DNA of 64,000 nucleotides, taken from contig NZ_LYPL01000002.1 in assembly GCF_001662075.1 (NCBI RefSeq), forward strand, positions 558,001 to 622,000. Direction: 5' to 3'. The position numbers and the translations under genes were made by a program. The first letter of the stretch is position 1. The number at the start of each line of letters is the position of its first letter. Positions 9,606 through 18,399 of the stretch are shown in pieces. The DNA comes from Rhizobium bangladeshense. Lineage in GTDB: Bacteria; Pseudomonadota; Alphaproteobacteria; Rhizobiales; Rhizobiaceae. Under the pieces are notes generated by a model. It was not told where the DNA came from and made no database searches. It was given only the letters and a program-made list of their open reading frames with translations.

Positions 9606-10073
9606 CTAGCGCTTCGAGAACTGGAAGGAGCGGCGGGCCTTTGCCTTGCCGTACTTCTTGCGTTCGACGACGCGGCTGTCGCGGGTCAGGAAGCCGCCCT
9701 TCTTCAGCACCGAGCGCAGGCCCGGTTCGAAGTAGGTCAGCGCCTTGGACAGGCCGTGGCGAACGGCACCGGCCTGGCCGGAGAGGCCGCCGCCGGCAAC
9801 GGTTGCGACGATGTCGAACTGGCCGTCACGGGCAGCCGCAACGATCGGCTGACGCAGGATCATCTGCAGCACCGGGCGGGCGAAATATTCCGCGAATTCC
9901 TTGCCGTTGACGATGATCTTGCCGGAGCCCGGCTTGACCCAGACGCGGGCGACGGCGTTCTTGCGCTTGCCGGTCGCGTAGGAGCGGCCGAGCGAATCGA
10001 CCTTGCGGACGTGGGCCGGAGCAGCAGCTTCGGAAGCCGTGCCGAGATCCTTCAGGGAGGAGAGGTCAGCCAT
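9606..10073 (-). CDS. rpsI: 30S ribosomal protein S9
   Basis: 155 aa. The C-terminal tail ends in [16 protein letters not shown], the universally conserved S9 tail that reaches the P-site t[24 protein letters not shown] and [19 protein letters not shown] are family signatures. An N-terminal extension of about 25 residues ([10 protein letters not shown]...) precedes the S9 fold, as in other alphaproteobacteria. It is co-transcribed with rplM (2 bp gap) from the promoter at 10662-10690 and ends at the hairpin at 9559-9580. Confidence 0.97.
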   Translation of the reverse strand: MADLSSLKDLGTASEAAAPAHVRKVDSLGRSYATGKRKNAVARVWVKPGSGKIIVNGKEFAEYFARPVLQMILRQPIVAAARDGQFDIVATVAGGGLSGQAGAVRHGLSKALTYFEPGLRSVLKKGGFLTRDSRVVERKKYGKAKARRSFQFSKR

Positions 10074-10075
10074 GA

Positions 10076-10540
10076 TCAGGCGCTCCTTACGTTCTTTTTG
10101 TTGAGCGCGGCAACGTCGAGGGCGACCGGCTGCTGGGCTTCATGTGGATGGTTGGCGCCGGCGTAGACGCGCAGGTTCTTCATCTGGCGACGGCCGAGCG
10201 GACCGCGCGGAACCATGCGCTCGACGGCCTTTTCGAGGACGCGCTCCGGGAAGCGGCCTTCGATGATCTGGCGCGCGGTGCGTTCCTTGATGCCGCCGGC
10301 GTAACCGGTGTGCCAGTAGTAGACCTTGTCGGAATACTTCTTGCCGGTGAAAACGACCTTGTCGGCATTGATGACGATGACGTTGTCGCCGTCGTCAACG
10401 TGGGGCGTGAAGGTTGCCTTGTGCTTGCCGCGCAGGCGCATAGCGATGATGGAAGCGAGACGGCCAACGACCAGCCCTTCGGCGTCGATGATCACCCACT
10501 TCTTCTCCACCTCTGCAGGCTTCTGGGAGAAGGTAGCCAT
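10076..10540 (-). CDS. rplM: 50S ribosomal protein L13
   Basis: 154 aa. The N-terminus [20 protein letters not shown] and the [20 protein letters not shown] and [19 protein letters not shown] segments identify L13, an early assembly protein of the large subunit. The start ATG at 10538-10540 follows an AAAGAGAG purine run. It is the first gene of the rplM-rpsI operon, which has about 115 nt of leader including an early hairpin and U-rich tract (10622-10649). Confidence 0.97.
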   Translation of the reverse strand: MATFSQKPAEVEKKWVIIDAEGLVVGRLASIIAMRLRGKHKATFTPHVDDGDNVIVINADKVVFTGKKYSDKVYYWHTGYAGGIKERTARQIIEGRFPERVLEKAVERMVPRGPLGRRQMKNLRVYAGANHPHEAQQPVALDVAALNKKNVRSA

Positions 10541-10621
10541 AGTGAATACTCTCTTTTGGGACCCTTGCCCGAAGGCTGGAAGGGCGTTTCTTGTTGCTTG
10601 AATTGGCAGGCGCAAGGCGTG

Positions 10622-10649
10622 CCAAAAAGAAAGCAGCCGGGAAGGCTGC
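10622..10649 (-). promoter_or_regulatory. Attenuator-like hairpin in the rplM-rpsI leader
   Basis: On the minus strand GCAGCC, a 5-base loop and GGCTGC (10633-10649) are followed directly by TTTCTTTTT. The hairpin begins within roughly 10 nt of the transcription start predicted from the promoter at 10662-10690 and ends about 80 nt before the rplM start codon. It has the form of an intrinsic terminator inside the leader. It could instead terminate read-through from the LysR-family gene that ends at 10843. Confidence 0.5.
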
Positions 10650-10661
10650 GTTCTGGCGCGG

Positions 10662-10690
10662 TGTATAAAGGGAATGTGTCATCGGGTCAA
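10662..10690 (-). promoter_or_regulatory. rplMp: Sigma70-type promoter for rplM-rpsI
   Basis: On the minus strand TTGACC, a 17-bp spacer and TATACA make a near-consensus housekeeping promoter. Transcription would begin near 10655, about 115 nt before the rplM start codon. Confidence 0.7.
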
Positions 10691-10842
10691 TATCGACATG
10701 TCCGGCAATGTCAAAAGAAACATAAGCAAAAACAGTAATTTAACAATGTGGTATTATGTTGCCTCAAATTAGTGGAGCGGGAAACTGCGATATTGAAGGT
10801 TTTTTCCCACGCCGCGTCCGGACTTGTGAGGCCGAAGCGGTG

Positions 10843-11721
10843 TTAATCCTTGCACTCGCGCAGACATTTCATCATTTCGCGAAGGCCGCGTGTCAGATGT
10901 TTGTCCCGGCGCAGCACCATGCCGAGCCGGCGTATGAGCTTCGGCTTCAGCGATGACGTCGTCACCAGGCCGGCACGGCCGCGCTTGAGCGCCAGCCCCG
11001 GCAGGATCGACCATCCGAGCCCGACGGCCACCAGTTCCTTGATCGCCTCGACGCTGCCGAATTCCATTGCGGGATGGGTTCTGCCATCGGGGGCGGCGAG
11101 CCACGCGTCGATTGCCCTTCTGGTATTGCCGCCCTCGTAAAGCAGCAGCGTCCTGTCGCGCATGAAGGCGGCGTCCGGTCCGCAGTCGGGCAACAGGCTG
11201 CCTGCGGGCGCGACAGCCAGCAATTCCTCCTCGTAAAACGGTTCGATCTCGAAGTTTCGTCCCGATGCCGGCAAGGCCACGACGGCGATGTCTAGGCTGT
11301 TGGCCTCCAGATCGCGCAGAATATCGTCGGCATTGCCGATATGGACGGTGATTTCGAGGCCGGGCATGGATTTCCTCGCGGCGGCGATGGCGCGTGGCAG
11401 CAGATGGATCGAGGCCGTGCCGCCGCTGCCGATGCGCACCCGACCGCTGGCGCCGTCCCTGTGGGGCATCATTGCTTCTTCCGCCGCGGCCGCTTCCTGC
11501 AGCAGACGCCTCGCGTGCGAAAGCAGGTCGAGGCCGGCCGCCGTCGGTTGCGCCCGCCGCCCGACGCGCTCGATCAGCCTGACGCCGAGCCGCTTTTCGA
11601 GGCCTTTGATCTGCAGGCTGACTGCCGGTTGTGTTACGCCCTCCTTGTCGGCGGCGGCCGTAAAGCTTCCAAGATCGGCGACGTTGACGAAGGTCGCGAG
11701 CTGATCGAGATTGAGCGGCAT
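10843..11721 (-). CDS. LysR-family transcriptional regulator
   Basis: 292 aa. An N-terminal winged helix-turn-helix (residues 1-60: LDQLATFVNVADLGSFTAAA then VTQPAVSLQIKGLEKRLGVR) is followed by a substrate-binding LysR_substrate domain (about 90-290). It is transcribed away from a DUF1127 gene with 91 bp between starts, the usual LysR arrangement, so it may control that gene and itself. The effector is unknown. The family name is secure from the HTH; no regulon can be inferred further. Confidence 0.9.
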   Translation of the reverse strand: MPLNLDQLATFVNVADLGSFTAAADKEGVTQPAVSLQIKGLEKRLGVRLIERVGRRAQPTAAGLDLLSHARRLLQEAAAAEEAMMPHRDGASGRVRIGSGGTASIHLLPRAIAAARKSMPGLEITVHIGNADDILRDLEANSLDIAVVALPASGRNFEIEPFYEEELLAVAPAGSLLPDCGPDAAFMRDRTLLLYEGGNTRRAIDAWLAAPDGRTHPAMEFGSVEAIKELVAVGLGWSILPGLALKRGRAGLVTTSSLKPKLIRRLGMVLRRDKHLTRGLREMMKCLRECKD

Positions 11722-11812
11722 CCAAAGAATTCCTTATGCATATCATAATATCCATAAGCTTCTTTCGGAGGGTCTTCCAGCGCATCTTTTCTCCGTTGAG
11801 AAAGGACAAAAG

Positions 11813-12043
11813 ATGACCTTGGAATTCGGCGAGCTATTAGCGACACCGCGCAACGCCCTTCGGTTGAAGCTTCGCGAGACGGCGCGCCGGGGCCGGTGGC
11901 TGCGGGCGGCCATCGAGGTTCGGCTCGAAAAGCGACGCAGCCGCCGCAAGCTTTCGGACCTCACCGATGATGAGCTTCGCGATATCGGTCTGACCCGTGC
12001 GCAGGCGACGGCCGAGACATCGAAATCGTGGTTCTGGTTTTGA
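11813..12043 (+). CDS. DUF1127 (YjiS-like) small arginine-rich protein
   Basis: 76 aa from the ATG at 11813, preceded by GAAAGGA. The C-terminal LSDLTDDELRDIGLTRAQA is the DUF1127 core, and the middle is strongly basic (RRGRWLRAA, KRRSRRK). It belongs to the longer DUF1127 class rather than the about 47-aa class known in Agrobacterium and Rhodobacter, where some members affect RNA turnover or phosphate and carbon physiology. The role here is not known. It is divergent from the LysR gene and 92 bp before the enoyl-CoA hydratase gene. Confidence 0.75.
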   Translation: MTLEFGELLATPRNALRLKLRETARRGRWLRAAIEVRLEKRRSRRKLSDLTDDELRDIGLTRAQATAETSKSWFWF

Positions 12044-12135
12044 CCACGCCGCAGCCGGAGGGCGGATCCTGCTCGAAATTGCCGGCGCCTTGTGGCAGAA
12101 CAGGTGTGTGGAAATCGAGCGCAGGGAGCAGCATC

Positions 12136-12963
12136 ATGGCCGAAATCGTATCCTTTCGAAAGGACGCGGACAGGGTGGACGGATTGTTGCTCCGCTCGCT
12201 ACGCGACGGCGTGCTGCGGCTCGTGCTCAACGATCCTCCGGCCAATGCGCTTTCGAATGCGCTTCTCGAGGCGCTGTTGGCCGAGCTCGAAAAGGCGGAG
12301 GCGGATTTGGATGTGCGCGTCGTCGTCATCGCCTCGACCGGCTCCGTCTTTTCCGCCGGCCATGACCTCAAGGAACTCACGGCCCATCGCATCGACGAAG
12401 ATCGGGGCGCTGCGTTCTTCGAGAAAAGCTTCCGGCTCTGCGCCGATCTGATGCTGAAGATCGCGCATCTGCCAAAACCTGTTATCGCCGAGGTGGACGG
12501 GCTTGCAACGGCTGCCGGCTGTCAGCTCGTTGCCTCCTGTGATCTGGCGATCTGCACGGACACGTCGACGTTCTGCACGCCGGGCGTCAATATCGGCCTG
12601 TTCTGTTCGACGCCGATGGTGGCGGTTACCCGTGCCGCCCACCGCAAACAGGCGATGGAGATGCTGCTGACCGGCGAGACGATCGACGCTTCGACTGCCA
12701 AGGATTTCGGCCTCGTCAACCGCATCGTGCCGAAGCAGTATCTGGCGCAGGTCGTTTCCAAATATGCGGCCGTGATCGCCGGCAAATCGCCATTGATCCT
12801 GAAAATCGGCAAGCAAGCATTTTATCGGCAGCTCGAGCTGCCGGTGGAGGCAGCCTATGACTATGCCGCCAAGGTGATGGTGGAGACCATGCTGACGCAG
12901 GATGCGCAGGAGGGCATCGGCGCCTTTCTCGGCAAGCGCAAGCCGGAGTGGAAGGGCGAATGA
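12136..12963 (+). CDS. Enoyl-CoA hydratase/isomerase (crotonase) family protein
   Basis: 275 aa from the ATG at 12136, with AGGGAGCAGC upstream. Crotonase-fold motifs are visible: LNDPPANALSNALLEAL at the N-terminus, the oxyanion-hole segment SAGHDLKEL and the second loop DGLATAAGCQLVASCDLAI. The catalytic glutamates of classical enoyl-CoA hydratase are not both obvious; positions after GLATAAGCQ have Cys/Gln, so the reaction may be different (hydratase, isomerase or hydrolase). It lies in the same direction as the DUF1127 gene and is convergent, without a gap, with the EamA gene at 12964. Confidence 0.85.
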   Translation: MAEIVSFRKDADRVDGLLLRSLRDGVLRLVLNDPPANALSNALLEALLAELEKAEADLDVRVVVIASTGSVFSAGHDLKELTAHRIDEDRGAAFFEKSFRLCADLMLKIAHLPKPVIAEVDGLATAAGCQLVASCDLAICTDTSTFCTPGVNIGLFCSTPMVAVTRAAHRKQAMEMLLTGETIDASTAKDFGLVNRIVPKQYLAQVVSKYAAVIAGKSPLILKIGKQAFYRQLELPVEAAYDYAAKVMVETMLTQDAQEGIGAFLGKRKPEWKGE

Positions 12964-13800
12964 TCACGCCAGCTTCAGAACCAGCACGCCGGCCGCGATG
13001 ACGACGCCGGCGGCGTAGCGCCAGATTCCGGCTTTTTCCTTGAACACGGCGACCGAGATCACCAGTGCGAAGACGATCGCGGTTTCCCGCAACGCGGCAA
13101 CGGTCGCGACCGGAGCCTTCGTCATCGCCCAGAGCGCCAGTCCGTAAGATGCAATCGAACCCGCGCCGCCGATAAGGCCGCGCCACCAGTTGCGGCGAAC
13201 GTGGCGTGCCACTGTCAGGCTGCCGCGCCGGGACGCCGCCCAGGCAAACAGCAGTATGGGCGGCAGCAGCGACATCCACAACGCATAGGAAACCGCGTTG
13301 CCTGAAAGGCGGGCGCCGATGCCGTCGACATAAGTGTAGCTGGCAATGACAAAGGCATTGGCAATGGAGAGGAAGACGGCGCTGCCGCTGCCGCGACGCG
13401 CCTCCAGAGCGAGCGTCAGGACGCCGGCTGAGATCGTCATGATGCCGGCGAGCGCGGCGCCGGAAAGGTCTTCCTTGAGGACGACACCGCTTGTCGCGGC
13501 GATCAGCAACGGTGCGCAGCCACGCATCAGCGGATAGACCAGGCCGATATCGCCGGCCCGGTAGGCGGCGGCAACCAGCTGGAAATAGGCGAACTGCAGG
13601 ATGGCCGACGCGCCGATAAACGGCCAGGCAGCATTTTGCGGCAATGGCAGAAATGCCAGAAACGGCAAGGCCGATACCGCGCCGCCGGCCGAAATCAGCG
13701 CCGCATCAAGGGATTTATCGCTCCCCGCTTTGACGATCGCGTTCCATGTCGCATGCAGCAATGCACCGAACAGAACGAGCAGGATGACGTCGAGGGGCAA
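12964..13800 (-). CDS. EamA/DMT-family transporter
   Basis: 278 aa using a TTG at 13798-13800 with AGGA eight bases upstream. The frame also has a TTG at 13828-13830 adding ten residues but with a poorer site. Ten hydrophobic spans form two EamA repeats, beginning LLVLFGALLHATWNAIVKAG and ending WRYAAGVVIAAGVLVLKLA, with GDIGLVYPLMRG and LRETAIVFALVISVAVFKE at the repeat ends. It is probably a small-metabolite exporter; the substrate is not predictable. It abuts the preceding convergent crotonase gene with no gap. Confidence 0.85.
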   Translation of the reverse strand: MPLDVILLVLFGALLHATWNAIVKAGSDKSLDAALISAGGAVSALPFLAFLPLPQNAAWPFIGASAILQFAYFQLVAAAYRAGDIGLVYPLMRGCAPLLIAATSGVVLKEDLSGAALAGIMTISAGVLTLALEARRGSGSAVFLSIANAFVIASYTYVDGIGARLSGNAVSYALWMSLLPPILLFAWAASRRGSLTVARHVRRNWWRGLIGGAGSIASYGLALWAMTKAPVATVAALRETAIVFALVISVAVFKEKAGIWRYAAGVVIAAGVLVLKLA

Positions 13801-13830
13801 GGATAAATCCTGGACTACGGGGAAAGACAA

Positions 13831-14269
13831 GCGCTTCGCCCCGACGGGGCAAACTTCTGGTTAGACAACTGCGATTTGCACGAAAATGCGTTGCCGCGGT
13901 CGCGGATGTCTTGCTGTCTGCAATATCACCCTTCCAATATCCCAACAATGGCGGGTTCAGCCGGCAATTTTTACGTGCGCTCGATATGCGTTCAATCCAG
14001 ACGATCTTCTCAACTATGAGATGCTGCTAATGGACACCAGAACATAGGGTGATTTTACAAGGAACGAAAGAAGAAGATGCTAGGAGGAATTCCCGCGTGG
14101 ATCTTTCTATGTTGCTGAAATACAGATATTATTCTATAACTTTGACATACGCGAAAAATAAAGCTGGTGATTGCATATTCTCAGGAAAATCGCATCGCGG
14201 GATTGAGGCGGCGGACATTCCCAAACGCGAAGGGCGTAGGGCGTTGCGACAGTCACGGCAGCAAAAACC
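13831..14269. other. 439-bp intergenic stretch, partly AT-rich
   Basis: It contains the upstream region of the EamA gene. From about 14037 to 14180 it is distinctly AT-rich compared with its surroundings. One weak 60-codon open frame starts at a GTG at 14097 behind AGGAGG (14082-14087) and runs to 14279, overlapping the end of the opposite-strand secreted protein. I do not see a recognisable domain in it. Confidence 0.4.
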
Positions 14270-14593
14270 TCAGAGCTGATAACGCGGAACGAATAGCATC
14301 CCGTCAAGGTTGTCTATGTTCTGGCAGTTCAGAACGGGGCACCGGGGGTTGTCTTTCGAGGGAATGTGCGTCCACTCCGCATAGTCGGTCGCGTCGCAAT
14401 AATTGCTGTTGCGGACGTAGCGATCATAGAGGGGCAGACCGCGGGATGACTGATAGCGGAAAATGACGGCGCCCTGATTGTGGATGGCGGCGCGCACGCT
14501 GTCGCAGCTCATGGTGAGCGGATTGTAGCGCGAGATCGCCAGCGCCGGCGATGCGGCGAGCACGAGCATGAGGGCAAGAGCGATTTTTTTCAT
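14270..14593 (-). CDS. Small secreted protein of unknown function
   Basis: 107 aa from the ATG at 14591-14593 (MKKIALALMLVLAASPALA is a classic Sec signal peptide, cleaved after ALA at residue 19). An upstream in-frame Met at 14644 would bury the signal and is rejected. The mature part is about 88 residues with four cysteines (CDSVRAAIHNQGAVIFRY, NYCDATDYAEW, CPVLNCQ), suggesting disulfides in the periplasm. I do not recognise a characterised family. It is divergent from the CoA-binding protein gene. Confidence 0.75.
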   Translation of the reverse strand: MKKIALALMLVLAASPALAISRYNPLTMSCDSVRAAIHNQGAVIFRYQSSRGLPLYDRYVRNSNYCDATDYAEWTHIPSKDNPRCPVLNCQNIDNLDGMLFVPRYQL

Positions 14594-14711
14594 CGAATCA
14601 TCCTCAGAGAGTGTCCAATTCATATATACGGGATAGGCGCGCACCTGGTTTCACGCAAAAGCAAAATTACGCGCGCCGTGGCGAAAGACTTTCGCAAGTG
14701 GAGAAGCGGAC

Positions 14712-15140
14712 ATGAATCACGACAGCTACACCGATGATTTCCTCGCCGGCATTCTGCAGTCGGTGAAGACCATCGCCCTGACCGGCGCTTCGCCCAATCC
14801 GGCGCGGCCGAGCAACGGCGTCATGGGTTATCTGCTGTCGCGCGGCTATGAGGTCATTCCGGTCAACCCGGGGCAGGCGGGTAAACAGATCCACGGCCGC
14901 ACCGTCTTTGCCCGGCTCGCCGACATTCCGGTGCCGATCGACATGGTCGACGTCTTTCGCGCTGCCGAATATCTGGACGGCGTCGTCGAGGAGGCCTTAG
15001 CGCTGAAGCCTTTGCCGAAGATCATCTGGGCGCAGCTCGGCGTCCGCGACGATGCGGCTGCGGCAAAGGCGGAGGCCGCCGGCATCAAGGTGGTGATGAA
15101 CCGCTGCCCGGCGATCGAGTATCCCCGGCTCATTGCCTGA
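14712..15140 (+). CDS. CoA-binding (Rossmann) domain protein, YccU-like
   Basis: 142 aa consisting of one CoA_binding domain: IALTGASPNPARPSNGVM is the nucleotide-binding loop, VIPVNPGQAGKQIHG the second strand, and MVDVFRAAEYLDGVVEEAL and NRCPAIEY the C-terminal signatures. Stand-alone members resemble the N-terminal domain of succinyl-CoA synthetase alpha; their physiological role is unclear. It lies 145 bp before metY in the same direction and may be co-transcribed. Confidence 0.88.
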   Translation: MNHDSYTDDFLAGILQSVKTIALTGASPNPARPSNGVMGYLLSRGYEVIPVNPGQAGKQIHGRTVFARLADIPVPIDMVDVFRAAEYLDGVVEEALALKPLPKIIWAQLGVRDDAAAAKAEAAGIKVVMNRCPAIEYPRLIA

Positions 15141-15285
15141 TCTCATTGCACCCGATCTCATTGCTTGAGCTGCGCTCTGCAGAGACGGATTTTCCACCGA
15201 ACGCCCGCGGGTTGAAACGGATCGCGATTAACTTTCCTCCGGGAGAGGCTATGATCCCGGCCGTCAGCAACAACGGGAGGACGAC

Positions 15286-16569
15286 ATGGCCAAGAATGAT
15301 CCGGGATTCAACACGTTGGCGATCCATGCCGGCGCGCAGCCCGACCCGGCGACCGGCGCGCGGGTGACGCCGATCTACCAGACGACCGCCTACGTCTTCA
15401 ACGATTCCGATCATGCCGCCGCGCTCTTCGGCCTGCAGGCTTTCGGCAATATCTACACCCGCATCATGAACCCGACGCAGGCCGTGCTGGAGGAGCGCGT
15501 CGCAGCGCTCGAGGGCGGCACGGCGGCCCTTGCCGTCGCCTCCGGCCATGCCGCACAAATGATCGTCTTCCACACCATCATGCGCCCCGGCGAGAATTTT
15601 ATCGCCGCCCGCAGGCTCTACGGCGGCTCGATCAACCAGTTCGGCCATGCCTTCGAGAACTTCGGCTGGCAGGTGCGCTGGGCCGATTGCGCCGATCCGG
15701 CAAGCTTCGAAAGCCAGATCGACAAGAAGACACGCGGCATCTTCATCGAGAGCCTCGCCAATCCCGGCGGCACCTTCGTCGATATCGCCGCGATCGCCGA
15801 GGTCGCGCATCGCCATGGCCTGCCGCTCATCGTCGACAATACGATGGCAACCCCCTATCTCATCCGTTCGATCGAACACGGCGCCGATATCGTCGTGCAT
15901 TCGCTGACCAAGTTTCTCGGCGGCCACGGCAATTCCATGGGTGGCCTCATCGTCGACGGTGGCACGTTCGACTGGTCGAAATCCGGAAACTACCCGATGC
16001 TGTCGAGCCCGCGGCCGGAATATAACGGCATGGTCCTGCACGCGACCTTCGGCAATTTTGCTTTTGCGATCGCCGCCCGCGTTCTCGGCCTGCGCGACCT
16101 CGGGCCGGCGATCTCGCCCTTCAATGCCTTTCTGATTCTGACCGGAATCGAAACACTGCCGCTGAGGATGCAGCGCCACAGCGACAATGCGATCGCCGTG
16201 GCGAGGTGGCTGAAGGCGCACAGCAAGATCGCCTGGGTGAATTATGCCGGCCTCGAAGACGACCCGAACCACCCCCTGCAGCAGCGCTATTCACCGAGGG
16301 GCGCCGGCTCCGTCTTCACCTTCGGCGTCAAGGGCGGTTATGAGGCGGGCAAAACGCTGGTCGAGGGCCTTGAGCTCTTCTCCCACCTTGCCAATATCGG
16401 CGACACCCGCTCGCTCGTCATCCATCCTGCCTCGACGACGCACCGGCAGCTGAGCGACGAACAGAAGACCGCCGCCGGCGCCGGCCCCGACGTGGTGCGC
16501 CTTTCGATCGGCATCGAGGACGTCGAGGACATCATCGCCGATCTCGAACAGGCGCTCTCGAAGATCTGA
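15286..16569 (+). CDS. metY: O-acetylhomoserine sulfhydrylase / aminocarboxypropyltransferase
   Basis: 427 aa, the usual length of the MetY group of the Cys/Met PLP enzymes. The PLP lysine is in [16 protein letters not shown] (Lys209). Supporting motifs are [20 protein letters not shown] near the N-terminus, [10 protein letters not shown] and [14 protein letters not shown]. It makes homocysteine from O-acetylhomoserine and sulfide in methionine biosynthesis. GGGAGG precedes the ATG. I found no match to the SAM-II riboswitch pattern in the upstream 145 bp. Confidence 0.92.
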   Translation: MAKNDPGFNTLAIHAGAQPDPATGARVTPIYQTTAYVFNDSDHAAALFGLQAFGNIYTRIMNPTQAVLEERVAALEGGTAALAVASGHAAQMIVFHTIMRPGENFIAARRLYGGSINQFGHAFENFGWQVRWADCADPASFESQIDKKTRGIFIESLANPGGTFVDIAAIAEVAHRHGLPLIVDNTMATPYLIRSIEHGADIVVHSLTKFLGGHGNSMGGLIVDGGTFDWSKSGNYPMLSSPRPEYNGMVLHATFGNFAFAIAARVLGLRDLGPAISPFNAFLILTGIETLPLRMQRHSDNAIAVARWLKAHSKIAWVNYAGLEDDPNHPLQQRYSPRGAGSVFTFGVKGGYEAGKTLVEGLELFSHLANIGDTRSLVIHPASTTHRQLSDEQKTAAGAGPDVVRLSIGIEDVEDIIADLEQALSKI

Positions 16570-16611
16570 AACACCGTGTAATCAAAACGCCGTAGCCCCC
16601 TCGACGCGTGG

Positions 16612-16644
16612 CCATATTGTGCAGCAGCTTGCTGCACAATATGG
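16612..16644. repeat. Perfect 15-bp inverted repeat with 3-base centre
   Basis: The two 15-base arms (CCATATTGTGCAGCA and its exact complement) surround GCT. It lies 43 bp past the metY stop and about 100 bp before the end of the convergent L,D-transpeptidase gene. No T-tract follows on either strand, so it is not a standard intrinsic terminator. Confidence 0.85.
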
Positions 16645-16745
16645 GTCGTTGCCTCGGACACCCCGGATATTGGTTCTGGAAGGCTCGCTCCAAAACGCTC
16701 AAACTCGGCCGGCGAACTATCTCTCGGGCTGCGACCGCACCCCGA

Positions 16746-17357
16746 TTACCGCTGGACGATCACTCGGGTCCCCGGCTGGACCATTTCGTAAAGTTCCTCG
16801 ACATCTTCGCGGTACATGCGAAAACAACCGCTCGAAGCATTGGTTCCGATTGAGGACGGGTCATTGGTTCCGTGTATGCGCAGCAGCCCGTCGGCCAGGT
16901 AAATTGCGCGGGTTCCAAGCGGATTGGCAGGACCAGCCTTCACGACCGCTGGAAGCCTCGGATTCTTCTGCCGCATGCTCGCCGTTGGCCGCCATTCGGG
17001 ATGCATTCGCTTGGATACCACCCGGGTTGATCCGTACCATTGTTTGCCTTCGCGACCGACGGCAATGGGGTAAGCGAACTGCTCTCCGCTTGCTGTCGTG
17101 TAAATAAGAGTGTGCTCACCTGTGGCGATTACGATGTTTCCCTTAGCACTTCGCGTCGAGGGTCCCCTGCGATTATACAGGGGTTCCTGATAGCGAGGGG
17201 CAGGGTCGTAATAAGGCGGAGGTGGATACGGGCTGTAGGGATCATCATAGTCGTAGCCCCCGTATTCGTCGTATCCATCATACGGTTCATAAACCTGGGC
17301 TTTGGCTTGAACCACCGTTAGCAAAACGGCCACAGCAAGAAGAGCCAGCAATCTCAT
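16746..17357 (-). CDS. L,D-transpeptidase (YkuD) family protein
   Basis: 203 aa. A signal peptide (residues 1-20, ending QAKA) is followed by an unusual Tyr/Pro/Asp-rich segment (about 23-65: YDGYDEYGGYDYDD, YPPPPYYDP). The YkuD catalytic domain (about 73-203) carries HGTNDPSSIGTNASSGC, with His162 and catalytic Cys178. Such enzymes form 3-3 crosslinks in peptidoglycan or attach proteins to it in the periplasm. The Tyr/Pro-rich linker may bind cell wall or act as a spacer. It is convergent with metY. Confidence 0.9.
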   Translation of the reverse strand: MRLLALLAVAVLLTVVQAKAQVYEPYDGYDEYGGYDYDDPYSPYPPPPYYDPAPRYQEPLYNRRGPSTRSAKGNIVIATGEHTLIYTTASGEQFAYPIAVGREGKQWYGSTRVVSKRMHPEWRPTASMRQKNPRLPAVVKAGPANPLGTRAIYLADGLLRIHGTNDPSSIGTNASSGCFRMYREDVEELYEMVQPGTRVIVQR

Positions 17358-17531
17358 TTTTCGCCATCCGCCTGTTATACAAGCCGTATTGGTCCCAACT
17401 CTATGGCATCACTATGGCGCACCGTTGACCCATACAAGGTCCCCTGGACGGGATCGCCCCAGACACCTTGCAGGTCGACCGTCGCAGGATGAACAGGTTT
17501 GTTATAACATCAGCGGCCCGTTCGGCCCTGA

Positions 17532-18053
17532 ATGGTGAACGCCAAATTCAAGCGAAAAGCTGATGATGTGAAATTGACCACGAGTGCTTGCTGGTTCTAT
17601 GCGTGGTGCATTACGAACGTTCTCAGCTTCAAGTTTGAAAATATGGACGAAGACGCGGTGGCCGTTCTTCCGTGCGTGGATGGCGTGCGATTAGATCGGC
17701 TTGTGGCTGCTTTCGAAGAAGCCGCTGGCTACCGTGATCCCGCTGGTGGCTATGGGGGGCTCATACCCTCATTCTACCGCTTCGGTCCCCTGCCGAGCTA
17801 TTTCCTTGGTCAGGAAGCACCCGTGACGGGCGATGAGCGGGGGGAAATTTATCTCTTGTCGTGTGAATGTGGTGAGGTTGGATGTTGGCCCTTAATCGCC
17901 CACGTTCGCCTGCACCAGGACAAGGTGATATCGGATGGGTTCAGCCAGCCGCATCGGCCAAGCCGGAATTATGCGAGCTTTGGCCCGTTTGAGTTCGAGC
18001 GCAAGCAGTACGAACAGGCTGTCGAGGTTTTGATTCGATTTGACGATCTATGA
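17532..18053 (+). CDS. Hypothetical protein with CGEVGCWPL motif
   Basis: Up to 173 aa from ATG 17532; an ATG at 17643 would shorten it by 37 residues. Neither has a clear ribosome site, so the start is uncertain. The visible blocks are LPCVDGVRLDRLVAAFE, the pair CECGEVGCWPLIAHVRL, and the C-terminal FGPFEFERKQYEQAVEVL. I recall similar blocks in uncharacterised proteins of actinobacteria and proteobacteria, but know of no function. Composition and codon use are somewhat less GC-rich than neighbours, consistent with recent acquisition. No obvious partner gene is adjacent. Confidence 0.6.
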   Translation: MVNAKFKRKADDVKLTTSACWFYAWCITNVLSFKFENMDEDAVAVLPCVDGVRLDRLVAAFEEAAGYRDPAGGYGGLIPSFYRFGPLPSYFLGQEAPVTGDERGEIYLLSCECGEVGCWPLIAHVRLHQDKVISDGFSQPHRPSRNYASFGPFEFERKQYEQAVEVLIRFDDL

Positions 18054-18279
18054 CTGAAACGTAAGCGCTGTTGCTCCGACAGCCTCGCAGGAGAGGCAAG
18101 CCGATCCTCAGCCACGGTAGCGCTTGGCACGCCCTTTTGATTTCATTGTTACGATTGCAATGATGCCGAATGTTTGCGCATCGGCATGCGCCCTGACATG
18201 GCTTCCGGATCGCCGCGGCTGCGCCCACGACTTTGACGTGATACTCTCCCCTCCAGCTGCGAAAGCCCCGGAAAGGAGC

Positions 18280-18373
18280 AACGGTATGCTTCGAAGATAT
18301 TGAACGTATGCTGCGAAAGCGCATGGACAAACCAATGATTAAAAGCATGCCTCATACAAACGTATGCTGCGAA
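18280..18373 (+). repeat. Direct repeats upstream of the cupin gene
   Basis: The 15-mer AACGTATGCTGCGAA occurs at 18303-18317 and 18359-18373. A diverged third copy (AACGGTATGCTTCGAA) starts near 18280. They lie in the otherwise empty 18054-18399 stretch ahead of the cupin gene, the last copy 26 bp before its start. Confidence 0.6.
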
Positions 18374-18399
18374 GAACGCTGAAATCGAAGAGATTCAGG

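Noticed and set aside
15141..15285. SAM-II riboswitch upstream of metY
   Set aside because: I looked for the conserved pseudoknot pattern common in alphaproteobacterial methionine genes and did not find it.
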